DNA of 64,000 nucleotides, from positions 12,338,001-12,402,000 of the forward strand of contig OZ199838.1 in NCBI GenBank assembly GCA_964304625.1. Direction: 5' to 3'. The position numbers and the translations under genes were made by a program. A model generated the notes under the pieces. It saw nothing but the letters and a program-made list of their open reading frames with translations, did no database searches and was not told the DNA's origin. The stretch is from Kudoa neothunni. Taxonomy: Eukaryota > Cnidaria. Positions 11,182 through 22,420 of the stretch are shown one piece after another; within the stretch, counting starts at the first letter, position 1; every line of letters begins with the position of its first letter.

Positions 11182-13243
11182 TTAACGGACCATTAAGGCA
11201 ATCTATAATATAATAGTTGCAAATAGCGACGTAATTTAAACGAAGCAAATATTGAAAATACGTCAGTGACAGGATCCAATGGAGCACACTTCCAATTATA
11301 AATATAGTAGTTTAAAATTCCATCTCCTCGGCCAAATTTAAGCTTGTTGAATTTTAATATATCTTCCATAATTAGAAGCGCATTGAAAACATCGAATCCC
11401 AACTAAAAGTATTAATTAGAAGACAACGATCGAACATGTAGAAATGATATTCCGGTTAACGTGTTTTTCCAAGCACAATTAATTATGTTATACTCTCACT
11501 CTCACATATAGAAACAACAATAATATAATAAGCTACATTCGTCGAGCTCATATTTCTACTCCTTACATACGAATACAAATTATGAGAATTAAAAATTATA
11601 GTGCACATCTTAAAACTCTCAAGTGCGGAGATTAAGTAATTTCCCTCATTCAAACCCATCCAATCATGAAATCAAGCGACAGATGTCAGAATAAAAAAAT
11701 ACATTTTTTGCAACTATCAAAGCCTCGTTGAGCAGAACGTCGAGAGGAGTGACCGTATTTGCAAAGTAGAACAAATAGGCAACATTAAGCTTTTTGTGTA
11801 CTGGATGGGACAGCACAGTGGAGTTCAAAGTATAGAAACTAATAAAATCTGTCACTACTCCATTATTCTATTTTATTCGAAATATTTCAAATACAACAAC
11901 ACATCCGCCAATTACTTCCACCACATAGGAGTAAACCACATTCTCGTACTTGGGAAGAAAATAATGCCTAATTTTATCCTATTCAATCGAATAGGAGGGA
12001 ATATAACAACTAACAACAATTACGTTGCATTACCTCATTGAAAATTTGATGTAGTTTATATTTGGATAAAAACTATGTTCAAATTCAATTTAAAAATTTC
12101 ATCAAACCACAAATACATCAACCAAAAGTTTAGTAACGCTTGCCAAATCTTTGGATTTCAGCGGTCTAAAACCTTTCAAATTTTGTTCCTATTTGTGGTT
12201 GATTCAGCTAAATTATCTCCATAATTCAACTACTGATGGTATATGAAAATATTTTTCTGCCATTTTTAATGTCATATTCCCTGGAAGGGTGTAAAAATTG
12301 GTCTGAAGTAATTTTTTCACGTTTATATTTCGATGTAGATAGCTAAATGACGTTAGTTATTGTAGATAGACAAACGGAATTAATTACTTAGTGCTTGAGA
12401 TAGGTTTTGAAAACAACAATCCAGCAGTGTGTATAGCTTGAAAGATACCCTTTAGATTCACTCTTCGTGTGACTTCTTGTATGAGTATAGGTGCCATTCG
12501 TTTACCTCGTAAAGTGGTTTTCAAACAAAGATAATTGATCTCAACCGAATTTAACAACCTAAAAAATAATGTTACCAAGAAAAATCCAAATTTACATAGG
12601 CGAGTGTATACGTGCCACGAATCATGAATTTCACTGGTACTGCACTAATAAAACCAACCAACTCGTTGGAATCTTCAGATCTTATGCCTACACTCCAATT
12701 GTCTTTGTAACCAGGTGGAGTCATAACCCTATTTTAGATTTTTAGAAAAAACCACTTATCGTACTATTTACCACAGCAAAAATGATCGAGAGTAATCAAA
12801 CCGAAACAACATATCCTTATCTGCAACATAATTATACGTTAGTAGATCGTACAATTCATCCAACTGTATATATGTATATTATATTTTAGAAATTCTCTAA
12901 AAGCTAAAAGAAATCCCACCTGCTTGGAATCATTCAAATTAACATCATCCCAATAAAATCCGTCAGGTAGAGGATAAGGATTGGTAGGTATTTTATTTTT
13001 TTCTGGTTTTCCTTTCATAGGCTCGTTTACTGTAGAATCAATTTTAGTGTTTATCTTGCTTACTGGTTGGGTTTCCCAAAATTCATGCTTTTTCTCTTTT
13101 TTGGATTCCTTCTCTAATACCATACTCGACAAATAACTATTGATCAGTTGATTCTGTTCCTCTTTGCTAAGTTCTGTTTTGGATTTTGGTGTATTTTCTT
13201 TATAACCATTAAGGTTACTATCGTTATCTTCTTTATTAGCCAT
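11182..13243 (-). CDS. NMT: Glycylpeptide N-tetradecanoyltransferase (N-myristoyltransferase)
   Basis: This enzyme moves myristate from myristoyl-CoA to N-terminal glycines. The minus strand carries a complete chain: [11 protein letters not shown] and [16 protein letters not shown] in exon 1 (start 13243), then [15 protein letters not shown], the block with [45 protein letters not shown], then [60 protein letters not shown] and [20 protein letters not shown]. Introns are GT-AG and short, with one longer intron near 11410-11690. The last exon is tiny: splicing out about 60 nt after DPVTD adds IALMVR and a stop at 11184-11182. This places the chain end where the family needs it, since the C-terminal carboxylate is the catalytic base. 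Without that splice the frame would run on as an unrelated tail. Two hAT copies flank the gene. Confidence 0.93.
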
Positions 13244-13914
13244 GGTGAAATCAATTATGGCTCAATTAGTGTAGTAAATTTAAGAACTTATAAATGCGCA
13301 TGTGCACACACGATGTACGAATTTAGATTATCCTGTTATTTGTGAAGTGATTAGTCATTGGGGATCGATTCAACTTTTATTTGTTAATTCACTCGATAAT
13401 TTTCTTGCAACCTAGATATTTAAAAGTTGGACTGTCAACCGCTTGTTATTCCAAAGCTAAATAACAAACCTTATACCCCACCTCTCTAAAATCTAATTCA
13501 AGGTATCCTACCCAAAAACCTTATAACAAAGGATTAACATTAGATCCGAGAAATGCGATTATTATTATAGTACAACAACCACTATATTTAGTGTAGTACG
13601 TAGATGGGGTTTTAAGAGTTACTACATTTTAATAAACCACTATTTTAAATCAAAACTCGCTTACTTAAATTAATGATAACTTTTTAAAGATACTCATCTG
13701 TTTTTGAATTTTATTTTATTAACATAAATATTGGTTTTAATTCATATATAACATAATTCAATGTATACAATGATTCAAAGCTTTCAGTAGCAGAGAACTT
13801 TCTAGTTGTAAACATCGGGTTAATTATTTAATTTGTTGAAGCAGTATCATTTTTGACATTAAAATATGCTGTCTCACATTTAAATTATTTACACAGGTTT
13901 TATCATGATAGACC

Positions 13915-16054
13915 AAAGGTTATCAACCTTTCTTCCTTGGGGTCCCTAATGTATTCAATAAACCTATCACGGACCTCATCCTGTTTTAATGTAATGGTGC
14001 ACACTCTTTTGGAGCCTCGGGCCAAATTTTAATTTTCGAAAACTTTCAGGGGTCGGAAAGTTTAAAACTAATGTCACAGCTCATACTTTGGACAAATTCA
14101 CGAATTTTGAAACGCAATATTCAAAAAAATCCATAAATATTGTTTGCTACATGTTTTAAAGTGAATAACGAATGCCGTAGGAAACAAATAATATTCGTCC
14201 CCTGTTGAATAGTGCAATATTTTCCTGCCCAGATGTCATTAAATTTTCTATTCTCATCATAAATTTTTTTTTCGAATCTCAGCCATTTTAGCTTGGAAAT
14301 AAAATAAATATAAGCTGAATTAAATATGAGATATGCCTGGGTGAGAAAAATGGTTATGTGCTCATTATCAGCTCTAACTGATGTTTATCCTATGGTTCAA
14401 AGTTTTTTTATTTCTCCTGTAGAAATTTTTCTAAATCTTTGATTTTTACTCATATTATAAATACCTTATTATTTCGCATAGTTTATAAAACGTACTTTAA
14501 TTATTAATCTTAGTTTAACTGAACTTAAACTTCGGGTCATCATTATCAAGCAAATTTTTAAATCATAAATCCGCCCAGTGCCTGTACCTGTATAATTTTC
14601 TTCTCCCTCATACACACTCAGGAAGATTAACTAAAATTGACACATGAACTTCTATTAATAAATCTTTTCTATATAGAATGGTGAGATGTCTAGTATAAAT
14701 AAATTTTTTTTGCATATTTAGAGATTCTTTTGATGTTTCGTTATAACGGTTCACATATAATAGAAAACTCGAATAAATTTTTTTAGTAGCTTCATTAGAT
14801 GTTCTCGATATATTCAATATCTAAATAAACCAATTGAAGTTTAATAATCTAAAGTTTTTTTCAATTTATTTAAAATTATACCATTAATTTGAACTTAATT
14901 AGGGTTCATCACGGGCCATAAAAAGCTCATTGAGAGCCGGAGTTTGTGCATCCCTGTTTTAATGCCTAATCCAATCATACATTTAGTACTTTATCCCTTT
15001 CGCGCCAATTGTTCATGCTAGTGGATCGATTAAAAAGATTTAAATATTTTGTTAAATTAGTTATTTTTAAAGTAGTAAAATTAGAATTGTATATAATTTT
15101 AACATTAGTTTAATTGAAAAAATTCTCGACACAAAAGAAAAATTTTGGAACGAAGGAGTTAAATTATTAATCAAATAACACAAATTTTATCAAAATATTC
15201 ATTATATGAATTAATTTTGTAGTGGTTTTGATTAAATTTATATATAACAATTATTAATCACTAAGACATGAATTACGTTTGGTATTAAAACAAAAAATTA
15301 ACAACTATGAATGAAATCCTTCCCTATTTTGTTTTATAAATTATTAAACTTTTAACCAAGTATAAACAATGACGCATAATATTTTAAAATATAAAATTTA
15401 ATGAAATTTGTTTAATTATTGTATATACTTGTTTAAAAGTAAAATCCATATGAAAATTTCGTAGTGCAACATGTTCTTTAATTATAATTGAAACATTTTT
15501 ACTATATAAAATATCTATTTTTGTTAATTAATTTGTTTATTATAATAAAAAATCAACAAAGGAGGTATTATTTTAGAACAGAATGTGAGTTTAATCCAAA
15601 AACCTATAATTTTATAAATAATAGGTATTAAAAGAGTATTTACTGAGATTTTTGTAGTTTCTATTTATCATAAGTTCACAGAATTCTGACAAATTATTTG
15701 AAAGAGCAACATGTATGTAGGCATTTCGTGACATTTTAAGGTAACCGGCATGAAAATCTAGTTTAGCAATAATAGGCTCTTGTAAAAGAAGTAATCATTC
15801 AAACTGCATAACCTGTAACATTAAGAAATATTTATTGGAAACTTTTGTTTTTATAGATTTTTTTAAGAAATAAATAATAACGCGAGGTAATTTTGTAATG
15901 AATAAAAAATATATATCATCCAATAATTACGTTAATGTTTAAAATATCTAATTATTATGAGTATAAAATAATAAAATTGGATTCAGATTTTATTGAAATC
16001 ACTTACCGGTCATCTTGGATTTGTGCTCGGATCACCCAAGGTTAAGAACCGCTG
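13915..16054. mobile_element. Possible older hAT-like element with a nested hAT copy
   Basis: The left edge reads CAAAGGTTATCAACCTT followed by a GGGGTCC block, and the right edge read in reverse gives CAGCGGTTCTTAACCTTGGG, both resembling hAT-type terminal repeats. Copy 2 of the younger hAT sits 77 bp inside the left edge. I see no transposase in the remaining about 1.1 kb and no convincing 8-bp duplication at the outer edges, so the pairing of these ends is tentative. Confidence 0.35.
13992..14956 (-). mobile_element. Defective hAT element, copy 2 (965 bp), inverted relative to copy 1
   Basis: The 8-bp duplication TTTTAATG flanks it at 13984-13991 and 14957-14964. Ends read TAATGGTGCACACTCT on the plus strand and CAGGGATGCACAAACTCC on the minus strand. 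The interior is the reverse complement of 9899-10880 with no difference seen in the compared stretches. It differs by lacking about 17 bases next to its right terminus. Its target duplication differs from that of copy 1, so this is a separate insertion rather than a segmental copy. Confidence 0.85.
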
Positions 16055-17161
16055 ATCTAAACTGATAACAACCGCCAACTATATTATGTCGAGGCCTTAC
16101 TGTGTATATGTTGACTAATACTTTAGAAACTGCACGAAATAATAAATTATATTCCTCTTATTCACCATGATTACGTTCTTTTTATTACAATTTTCGTGTT
16201 TTAATCTAAAGCACGGAGAACGACTGATTGTCCATCGACACGCTGAATCGTTGCTGGACTTAACTGTTGTTAGTGAGCTGATCCAAAACCTTAAAATTTG
16301 TGGCATAATTATATTTTTAATAAAATTCCTAATATAGATAAATTAAAATTATTTTCCCCACCCATAACAACAAAAAATAAGAATAAAAAGTCCAGTACAA
16401 TCTTGTAAATAAAAACGACACAATGAATGACAGAGAGAACTACATGGGGCGTACTAAGCCTTAAAAGAGGCTAGATATATACGCAGAGTTATTTCAGAGG
16501 ATAGAAAATTCCCTCGCTGATAACTGATGATTGGTTACAAAACCAACGAAATTTATTTTAAAAAATTAAAAATACTCTCATTATCTATGAACAAAATAAA
16601 AATATATGGATTATAGATTAAATTTAATAAGAATTATAAATTACATTAGAAATATTATGAGATTTTCCAATTATTACATACAAGAAAAATTAAATGTAAT
16701 ATTGTGAAGTAATCCCGCCGCATTCATAAATCTTCCCCAGCATGGTATGACATGGTGATTTACACGTATGAAAATGGAACGCCAACTAGTTTTTCTCTGT
16801 TATTCCAACCATGAGAGAGTTACGAAAATCATATCGTTTGTCGTAATTCAGATATAGTAAAACTCAACTTTAGTATTAATTAAAATTTTAGACACAGACT
16901 GAATGATTCACAATCATAAATAAGCATTTTTTAATTTTCCGTTAAATTAAAATTTTTCGAAAACTTTAGCTTGATCTCTAATCAAATTTACAAATTAAAA
17001 TTTTAAATACAAACCTCATGTTATGCGTACGCAATCGAAAAAGACGCAACTAAAGTGTTCGCCTCGCCGTTCCCATGTTTCTAACTCGAATAGTACAATT
17101 CGTCAAATTAACACTCGTTAAAATTTAATCTCTTTATATATAGTTTGTTCGATACGATCGA
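14965..17161. other. AT-rich stretch between the hAT copy and uL16m
   Basis: No supported gene. The left part may be the body of an older hAT-like element ending near 16054. The last 200 bases before 17162 would hold the 5' region of the uL16m gene. Confidence 0.4.
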
Positions 17162-17680
17162 ATGACTAGAATCAAACACATGCTCAAAAGTGAAGTGCTT
17201 CCAATGAATCATGAACGTAAAGATATGCATCCTTTGTGTTTCTTTCACATCACCGATCGATATCGTTACAATATATACGCATTGAAAGCAGCAGATCTAA
17301 AGGAGAAATATCTTGCGGAAGCAATTAGTGAATGTATAGTGCCTGTGACTGGTCGTAGAGACTTCATAGTTGTACCAGCGCTTGCATCTGTAACAAAGAA
17401 GCCAGTCGGTGTTACATTAGGTGAAGGAAGAGGTCCTGTGGTCGGTTACAAAGCTCGTGTTTTGAATGGTTGTTTGATTTTGTCATTTGACGCTGATTCT
17501 GATAAGGCCGCGGAAAAAGTGCTTGATAAGGTGATAGTGTGATAACGGTAGTTGGAACTTAAATGCTTTTAGCTTAAAAGTGTTTTTCCCATACCAATCT
17601 ATATGAAAAAACGAGTTGATTACTTCGATCGTAGACCGATGACCGATCACGAATTGTTAGCAATTTTTGATAAACTTTAG
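17162..17680 (+). CDS. MRPL16: Mitochondrial large-subunit ribosomal protein uL16m
   Basis: Exon 1 runs from 17162 to 17530 and exon 2 from 17573 to 17680, joined across a 42-nt GT-AG intron in phase 0; the product has 158 residues. The family signature is visible: RRDFIVVPALASVTKKPVG, LGEGRGPVVGYKARV, then NGCLILSFDAD, the usual 'P.T.KP - G.GKG - V..G.ilfE' pattern of L16/L10 proteins. The exon 2 tail reads LKSVFPIPIYMKKRVDYF and ends IFDKL. uL16 lies near the peptidyl-transferase centre and tRNA elbow. The match is closer to mitochondrial L16 than to cytosolic uL16 (RPL10). The chain is short, and a typical targeting presequence is not obvious, so an upstream exon is possible. VPS36 begins only 44 bp downstream on the same strand. 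Confidence 0.78.
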
Positions 17681-17724
17681 TTATTTTGCACGCATGCGTG
17701 TTTATTTTTTTAATTTTACGTGAA

Positions 17725-19629
17725 ATGGAAAATCAGCGATTTCGTCTGCATGACAGATTAGGCTTTAAAGTGTTTTGTAGCAGCTCGCAAAATTTACTAG
17801 AAGAGAAAGATGTGATAATTGAGGAGTTGATTACTACTGCAGATAATGTAAAATAATGACCATTTGATTAGAATAATTACGGGTTTTAAGCGTAATCGGG
17901 GTTCTGGTAAAGTCGAAATCAATAGCAGCATTTATCTACAGTCGTACACAACTGAGGATGGTAATGATGTGTATCCATTGGGTCGGGGTACATTTGTAGC
18001 AAATCGATTCGGTTATTATTTCTACGATAAATTTACCAACGTAATTGAGTTGATTGTTGAATTGACGATAGAATGCATCCAATTTAGCAAGAAATTCTTT
18101 TCATATCACTTGATAATAATTTACAGTTCGAACGAACAACGTAGATTGAATTTGTGTAGTATTGATTTTTATGATGAGTAGAAACACCCGGCTGAAAATC
18201 ACCCTCAACCTTCTAAATAATATACAAAGACATTTCATAATTAATCTAACTGCATCAATTAATGAAGATGTAGAGTTTTGGGTGGTTGCACATCACCAGC
18301 TAAATTGTTTTATTTAGATTTTTTATATTATTGAAGATTTATATAATAATTATAAACATTTTGTGATTGAGAAAAAAGAGATCCTCGATAAACCATTAGA
18401 TTTATGCGTATGTACTTTGTTGATATGGAAAATAAGTCCAATTAAATGTTTACTAATAGGCCGGAATAGGAAGCATTGAAAACGCCAAACTTCAACATTA
18501 TTGTGCATCCAATGCCAATATTGACAATGTAATTGTAGGTTAGTTACTATTGTGGATATAAATCTTATTTTTAGGCATTTAAAGATGTGTCCACTCTTAT
18601 TCGAGATGTATAGCTTCTGTATTTTTAGTAGGGATTTGATTCGGTGGAATAGGCTAACGAAGTTTTAACACTGGTGAAAACCATTGCTTCCAAATATCGA
18701 GTCAATCATTTGGATGATGTATATAACACTAAATTAAAACTATGTCGTTGTAAAATCACATGCTTATATAATTATGTTTGTAGGTGGAACAATTTCGATC
18801 TACTCTTATGAAACTCGGGTTCACCACTCGAAATCTCAAAGATCCAACCAACAATCAATCCTTGTCAAATATTTCCAAGTAAACCCCACAACTTGGGTCA
18901 AAATCTATTCATCTATATAAAACCACAAAAATTTGTAGAAAAACTGCTTTCAATGAAGATTTTACCAGTCTGCTTGTTTCTTACGTTAAAGTATACAGTT
19001 ATTGAGCAATGGCATTTTTATTAATAGACAAAATTTAATTTAGAGCAAGAATGCTATTGTTACATTGATCGATGCGTTTTGTGTAATCAATCGTATGCTG
19101 ATTGACAAGGTTATTTTTTGTGTTCATAGCGATGTTAATCATATTTAGGTGGTTAGTCCAAGCGATTTTTTGGCCCATTGTTTACACCACTATAGCAATC
19201 ATGCTGAAATCAAGTACCAATCAATAATTATCTTTTGAAAAATAATATATTTGTTATAATGAGTTTTCGTGTGTAGTGTGATTCTACTCACGAAAAAAAT
19301 GTATTTTTTAATCACCAAACCAATGGACGAGTTTTGGCGGGAAATTGAAAATATCGTAATATTATGTATTTTGTGACTGTATACTTAACTGATTATTACA
19401 TGTGAAGCTATCTCAGAATACCAATATCACTTCCCACCAGTTAAGCCAATTTACAGGGTTATCATTATTCGTATCAAAACAAATGTATACAGTTGATTGG
19501 CAGATACATGAAAACAATTTTATGCGACTTAGATTGCTCTATTTTGAAGATACTGGCCATGTTTGTCGTGATCAAACTATTGAAAATTTATATTTTTATA
19601 AAAATTTGTTTTTGAGTGATTCTTGTTGA
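17725..19629 (+). CDS. VPS36: ESCRT-II subunit VPS36
   Basis: VPS36 binds ubiquitin and phosphoinositide through an N-terminal GLUE domain and joins VPS22/VPS25 in ESCRT-II for endosomal sorting. The N-terminal exons (MENQRFRLH start, then TTADN joined to RNRGSGKVEIN across a 44-nt intron, later HPAENHPQPSK and HFIINLTASINEDVEFW) fit a diverged GLUE domain. The downstream core is clear: GIGSIENAKLQHY, AFKDVSTLIRD joined to ANEVLTLVKTIASKY, VEQFRSTLMKLGF, AIVTLIDAFCVINRMLIDKV, VVSPSDFLAHCLHHY, LSQFTGLSLFVSKQ joined to ILLYFEDTGHVCRD and the end FYKNLFLSDSC. Introns are 39-70 nt, GT-AG. The first 100 residues and the region near 19200-19330 have uncertain exon borders. Its last 60 bases were copied downstream (see the tandem duplication). 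Confidence 0.88.
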
Positions 19630-20098
19630 TGTATGAATTTTTACGGCGCGGTACGATCTTAGGCGGCTAGTTTTAACTCACTTTCATGACAACTTTTAAC
19701 AACTGATTAATGGCATCACATTCCGATAACGATGAATTGATCAAAAAATATAATTTCATTATTAATTTCAACGCAATCCTTAAATTATCATCACTTGAGC
19801 TAACTGTTGAAGATATTATTCGCGATAAAACTATTGAACATTTATATTTCTACAACAATTTACTTTTGAGTGACTCTTGCTCATGTATGAATTTTTACGG
19901 CGCGGTACGATCTTAGGCGGATACTTTTAACTCACTTTTATCGGCCAATACACACACACTTTCATGTTAACTTTTAACAACTGATTAATGACATCACATT
20001 CCGATAACGATGAATTGATCAAAAAATATAGTTCCATTATTAATTCCAACGCAATTCTTGAATCATCATCACTTGAGTTAACTGTTGAAGATATTGTT
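19567..20098 (+). repeat. Tandem duplication spanning the VPS36 end and the BORA start
   Basis: Two units, 19567-19820 (254 bp) and 19821-20098 (278 bp), each hold the last VPS36 codons, the intergenic strip with TTTTTACGGCGCGGTACG, and the first BORA codons. The break falls at a 15-base near-match: CGTGATCAAACTATT in VPS36, CGTGATAAAACTATT in BORA at 20099, and the hybrid CGCGATAAAACTATT at 19821. The units differ by point changes and a 23-24 base CA-rich insertion in the second, so the event is not brand new. Confidence 0.9.
19710..19916 (+). other. Chimeric reading frame: BORA N-terminus fused to VPS36 C-terminus
   Basis: This 68-codon frame starts MASHSDNDELIKKY like BORA, follows it through ELTVEDIIRDKTI, then switches to EHLYFYNNLLLSDSC, a copy of the VPS36 tail, and reads on for 11 more codons. 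The natural VPS36 stop (TGT TGA) reads TGC TCA here, so the frame extends past it. It is the product of the tandem duplication. Whether it is translated, or acts as an upstream frame for BORA, cannot be told from sequence. Confidence 0.6.
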
Positions 20099-22420
20099 CG
20101 TGATAAAACTATTCTTGATCGAATCGATGTGATACCCAATCCATTTGAAAGCAAAGAAAACACCAGAATCAATTATCCACCTTTCGAAGAGATGTTTCAT
20201 TCGGCCAAGAAAAAATCAACAACAATGACACCCAACAATCTCAGCCAAAATCCCAACTCGTCTAAAAATAGTTCGTTGTACTCGAATAGTTTAAATAAGG
20301 TCATCAATTATAATGAAGAATGATTGTGAAATTAGATTTTAGTCTACCCACAACGATTCCAATACTCATTTCAGATGGTCTATTGATCAGATTGCTCGAC
20401 TTGTATATTTTTAGTAGAGTTGGCAACTCAATTTAACCGTGTTATTTAGTTGCCTGCTGAAATCGAATACAAACTACAAGACGATACGTTGACTATTTTC
20501 AGGTGGATGATTGTGTGGAGTTGTTGATTGATTTTCTGTGATGGTAGGCCACACGATGAGGAAACTCAACATAAAATCGATGAAGTATTTTGTGGTTAAT
20601 GTTGGACGACGGTGTGTTGAATGATGATAGTATTTTAGCAACACTGTACTGCCTTCTCCATACACCCCCGACTCGAAAAAAATATCTCCTGCTTCGATTC
20701 TGTCAAGACTGGACGACTTTTTTACTGTTGAACCTTCACCCACCGAACTCTACTTATCACATGGCACCAATGGGAAATTTCTTCACAATAAACATCTTTA
20801 CAATGTGGCCGAGAGTAAACTCCAGCTTATCTTATTTGACCGGGGGCTTTTTATTTTTAACTGTTATGGTAATTACTCAGGCACCAATCTCAATCCACCC
20901 ACGTTAAGTGAACCAAATTCCTCGCGCTCGTTCAAAGACTACAGATTCCACAATGGAGGAACTAATAAAAATTTAGTTGAAAGTAACCCAAGTTCCAGGT
21001 GCTAGTTTGTAAATTGGAGTTTGCATTAGTTTCATGCCAAACCGATGTTTCTATCCATCCTGATATTGATATATCAAAGTTTTTAGGTTGTTTTTCTCTT
21101 ATTATTGAAAGTTATAAGTTGATTCGACTTTAATGTGATTGAACGTAGGAGAGATGCTATTGGTAAGACAAGACAGCTGCTTGATACACAATTCCAGCTC
21201 CAAACTCTACGACTCCAATGAAACCCCCAGAAAACATGATATCACACACGAGTATTTTTTACTTGATATCATACAAATGATTCTACATAATATAGGACTA
21301 CTAGTTGCCAAAGTGTCAACACAAATACACACTCCACTAACAAACATGGCTTTTCCGACATCAAATTCATTCAAAATAGCACCGCACATGATGCACTTGA
21401 TGCATTCCAACAACTCGATCTTTCCTCAAATGGATCAACGTTACAAGTCGCTGCCAACATTGGAGATGGAGACAATGAAACAATCTCCAAACGTAAAAAC
21501 CTCCATGTCACTTTCAAACAAGACACACATCTCTCACCATCTCCGAATTACGAACACCAACATAATACTACAAACTCTCTGCCAAATCCCTTGCAAAATA
21601 TCGCTTCCTTGTCCGCTATCGGTAACCACAATAATACTCTCCATGATCACTATTCACTTAACACACCTCCGATCACTTTCCGTGTCTGTCAACCTCATTA
21701 CCACGATACACCATTTGTATGTAATAACAAACAACAACCATCTACTCCTACTCTCGCTACTACTCCAATTCATACTCCCATTCGTAACACTACTTCTAAA
21801 AAAACATACGAACCTTCTCCACGTAATGATTTCCATTCTTCGTTTGTCGACCCCAACAACAATATTCAATTTGCCTCGCACATCCACTTTAATTCCAATC
21901 TGTCCTCACCGTCTTGGAATTTGTCTAAATGTAACGAATCCTATTTCAATTCGGTCGAGAAACCCAAAAAAGGAAGTCCTTTGACTGATTTGGATGATCT
22001 CGACAAATGCTTTGGCTCCTTAGACACTTCTCCCATCAAACCCTTTTGTAGTTTATTTCCTATTTTAGGTATGGTGTATGAAATTGGCGTTTAGATGTTT
22101 TCAACTCAACTACTACCGATATGAATGTTGATGATGACAACGATGATGGTTGTGTGAATAAATACAATCAAAATGTAATGAGTTTAAGGGGTGCTTGTTC
22201 TCCAACCGCAGCAACAGTAGCAGCCCCATCCAATTTAATAAAAAACTCCCATAGTGATCAAAGTGGCGAAATCGGACATAGTGCAAATAGTGCCAGCACT
22301 CTTGAAAGCGGCTACTCTTCTAACGCTGCCTCCGTAACCGCCCATTCCAATCATAACAACATAACCAACCTCTGCGGGCATGCACACTCCAGCTGTAGGT
22401 GTCGCGAGTTTTGTGATTGA
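19988..22420 (+). CDS. BORA: Protein aurora borealis (Aurora A activator)
   Basis: BORA, once phosphorylated, activates Aurora A and helps PLK1 activation at mitotic entry. The three functional motifs are present: NPFES in exon 1 (as in human residues 23-27), HFRWSIDQ in exon 2 (human F56/W58 region, 20343-20402), and LPSPYTPDS matching the human VPSPW segment with Ser112. Between them LPAEIEY, RPHDEETQHKIDE and YFSNTVLPSP align with human PVEID to IEEFFTKDVIVPSP. All joins are in-frame GT-AG introns (20300-20342 is 43 nt). The rest is Ser/Thr-rich and low complexity with many SP/TP sites, as in the family, and ends at 22420. The last intron, 22069-22094, is only 26 nt; keeping it would end the protein at once. 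Start 19988 is chosen because the earlier ATG at 19710 leads into the chimeric frame. Confidence 0.85.

Noticed and set aside
21139-21984. 281-codon frame overlapping BORA
   Set aside because: It runs in a different frame across BORA exons; the BORA frame joins in phase through short introns and has the expected Ser/Thr-Pro-rich character, so this frame is mostly a shadow.
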